This document shows positions 14,017 through 14,728 of a stretch of DNA of 14,728 nt, one piece after another. The position numbers and the translations under genes were made by a program. Position 1 is the first letter of the stretch. Every line of letters begins with the position of its first letter. Below the pieces are notes generated by a model, which ran no database searches, had not been told where the DNA came from, and worked only from the letters and a program-made list of their open reading frames with translations. The DNA comes from Bacteroidota bacterium (GTDB lineage Bacteria; Bacteroidota; Bacteroidia; Flavobacteriales_F; PHOS-HE28): positions 1 through 14,728 of the forward strand of contig JAEZDL010000046.1 in assembly GCA_023418095.1 (NCBI GenBank). The letters run 5' to 3'.

Positions 14017-14728
14017 ATGGAACGCACCGTAGACATCGCCCTTTCGCCGCGTGAAGCGGCCGATCCGGTGATCGTGCGTGATGCTGCTGCGGAAGCCGCT
14101 GGCATGGCGCTGAAGAACGTCGCTTCATCCCGCATCCTGAAGCGATCGATCGATGCGCGCAGCAAAAATCCGCTGATCCGTTTGCGTGTCGTGGTTTCCA
14201 CGGAAGAAGAACGATCGGGAGATCGGAAGATCACACTGCGTGATGTCAGCGGATCGGAAGCTGTGATCATCGTAGGGTGCGGGCCTGCTGGATTGTTCGC
14301 AGCGATCCGTTTGATCGAGCTCGGCATTCGTCCGATCATAATTGAACGCGGAAAGGATGTACGCGCCAGAAGGCGCGATCTCGCTGCGATCAACCGAGAG
14401 CAGATCGTGGATCCGGACAGCAATTACTGTTTCGGCGAAGGTGGCGCTGGCACTTACAGCGATGGCAAGCTGTACACGCGCAGCCACAAGCGCGGCGATG
14501 TACAGAAGGTGCTCGAAACCTTCGTGGCCTTCGGTGCGAGCGAAGACATCCTGATCGATGCGCATCCGCACATCGGAACGAACAAATTGCCGCGGATCAT
14601 TACCGCGATGCGTGAGGCGATCATCAGCGCGGGCGGTGAAGTACGGTTCGGAACACGTGTGACAGACCTGATCATCCGCAATGATCGGATCGAAGGTGTG
14701 ATCGACCAGAACGAAAAGGAACATCGCG
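14017..14728 (+). CDS. FAD-dependent oxidoreductase, COG2509 type (3' part beyond window)
   Basis: The frame is open from ATG 14017 to the end of the window (237 codons seen, no stop), so the C-terminal half or more is missing. An N-terminal domain (about 1-80) ends before the Rossmann fold and carries the ILKRSIDARSKNP segment typical of these proteins. Then come the dinucleotide-binding AVIIVGCGPAGLFAA (82-96, GxGxxG at 87-92), the acidic end IIIERGKD (107-114), NYCFGEGGAGTYSDGKLYT (136-154) and DAHPHIGTNKL (181-191). This combination matches uncharacterised FAD-dependent dehydrogenases of COG2509. The substrate is unknown. It starts 76 bases after porT. No good promoter or terminator was found in that gap, so read-through is possible. 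Confidence 0.88.
   Translation, partial: MERTVDIALSPREAADPVIVRDAAAEAAGMALKNVASSRILKRSIDARSKNPLIRLRVVVSTEEERSGDRKITLRDVSGSEAVIIVGCGPAGLFAAIRLIELGIRPIIIERGKDVRARRRDLAAINREQIVDPDSNYCFGEGGAGTYSDGKLYTRSHKRGDVQKVLETFVAFGASEDILIDAHPHIGTNKLPRIITAMREAIISAGGEVRFGTRVTDLIIRNDRIEGVIDQNEKEHR

Noticed and set aside
13494..14423. Minus-strand open frame of 309 codons spanning porT, the gap and the oxidoreductase
   Set aside because: It crosses two well-supported plus-strand genes and has low-complexity Arg/Ser-rich sequence.

Overview
The window looks like a stretch of chromosome from a GC-rich member of the Bacteroidota, most likely a Flavobacteriales or related lineage. Three things point there. Two giant secreted proteins end in a type IX secretion (T9SS) type A C-terminal sorting domain. 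The T9SS gene porT is present. Several small genes belong to families I associate with Bacteroidota. Starts mostly lack good Shine-Dalgarno sites, and some upstream regions carry the TAnnTTTG-type -7 element of that phylum. No tRNA, rRNA, CRISPR array, insertion sequence or phage gene was seen. The longest gap between genes is about 136 bases.

Region A (1-7250) is a tandem pair of two-gene units. Each unit has a small secreted protein followed at once by a protein of about 1,100 residues with a signal peptide, several repeated cysteine-rich beta-sandwich-like modules, a DSGGDGWGG module, a fibronectin-like segment and a T9SS sorting domain. The first small gene is cut by the window edge (1-117). 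Its big partner is 107-3325. The second unit is 3396-3842 plus 3858-7172 and is closed by a strong hairpin terminator at 7191-7227. A third, shorter and more diverged copy of the small protein stands alone at 7309-7641.

Region B (7660-9614), plus strand, holds a small conserved protein often mislabelled phosphoribosylpyrophosphate synthetase, a membrane-anchored or exported protein I do not recognise, and the MeaB-type GTPase that protects methylmalonyl-CoA mutase. The MeaB stop codon shares the four bases CTAG with the stop of a convergent gene (9611-10135, minus strand) for a one-helix membrane protein conserved in Bacteroidota.

Region C (10203-13940) reads like one operon: a class I (aspartate-type) aminotransferase, a heptose-7-phosphate kinase (one base apart), the menaquinone methyltransferase MenG/UbiE (ATGA overlap), and PorT of the T9SS. 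It combines amino-acid metabolism, lipopolysaccharide heptose supply, respiratory quinone synthesis and the secretion system that would export the Region A cargo. The window ends inside a COG2509-type FAD-dependent oxidoreductase (14017 onward).

The most unusual whole-window signal is extreme enrichment of GATC, especially CGATCG and GCGATCGC. In the housekeeping genes there is about one GATC per 30 bases by hand count, against about one per 256 expected. It is weaker, but still present, in the giant surface-protein genes.
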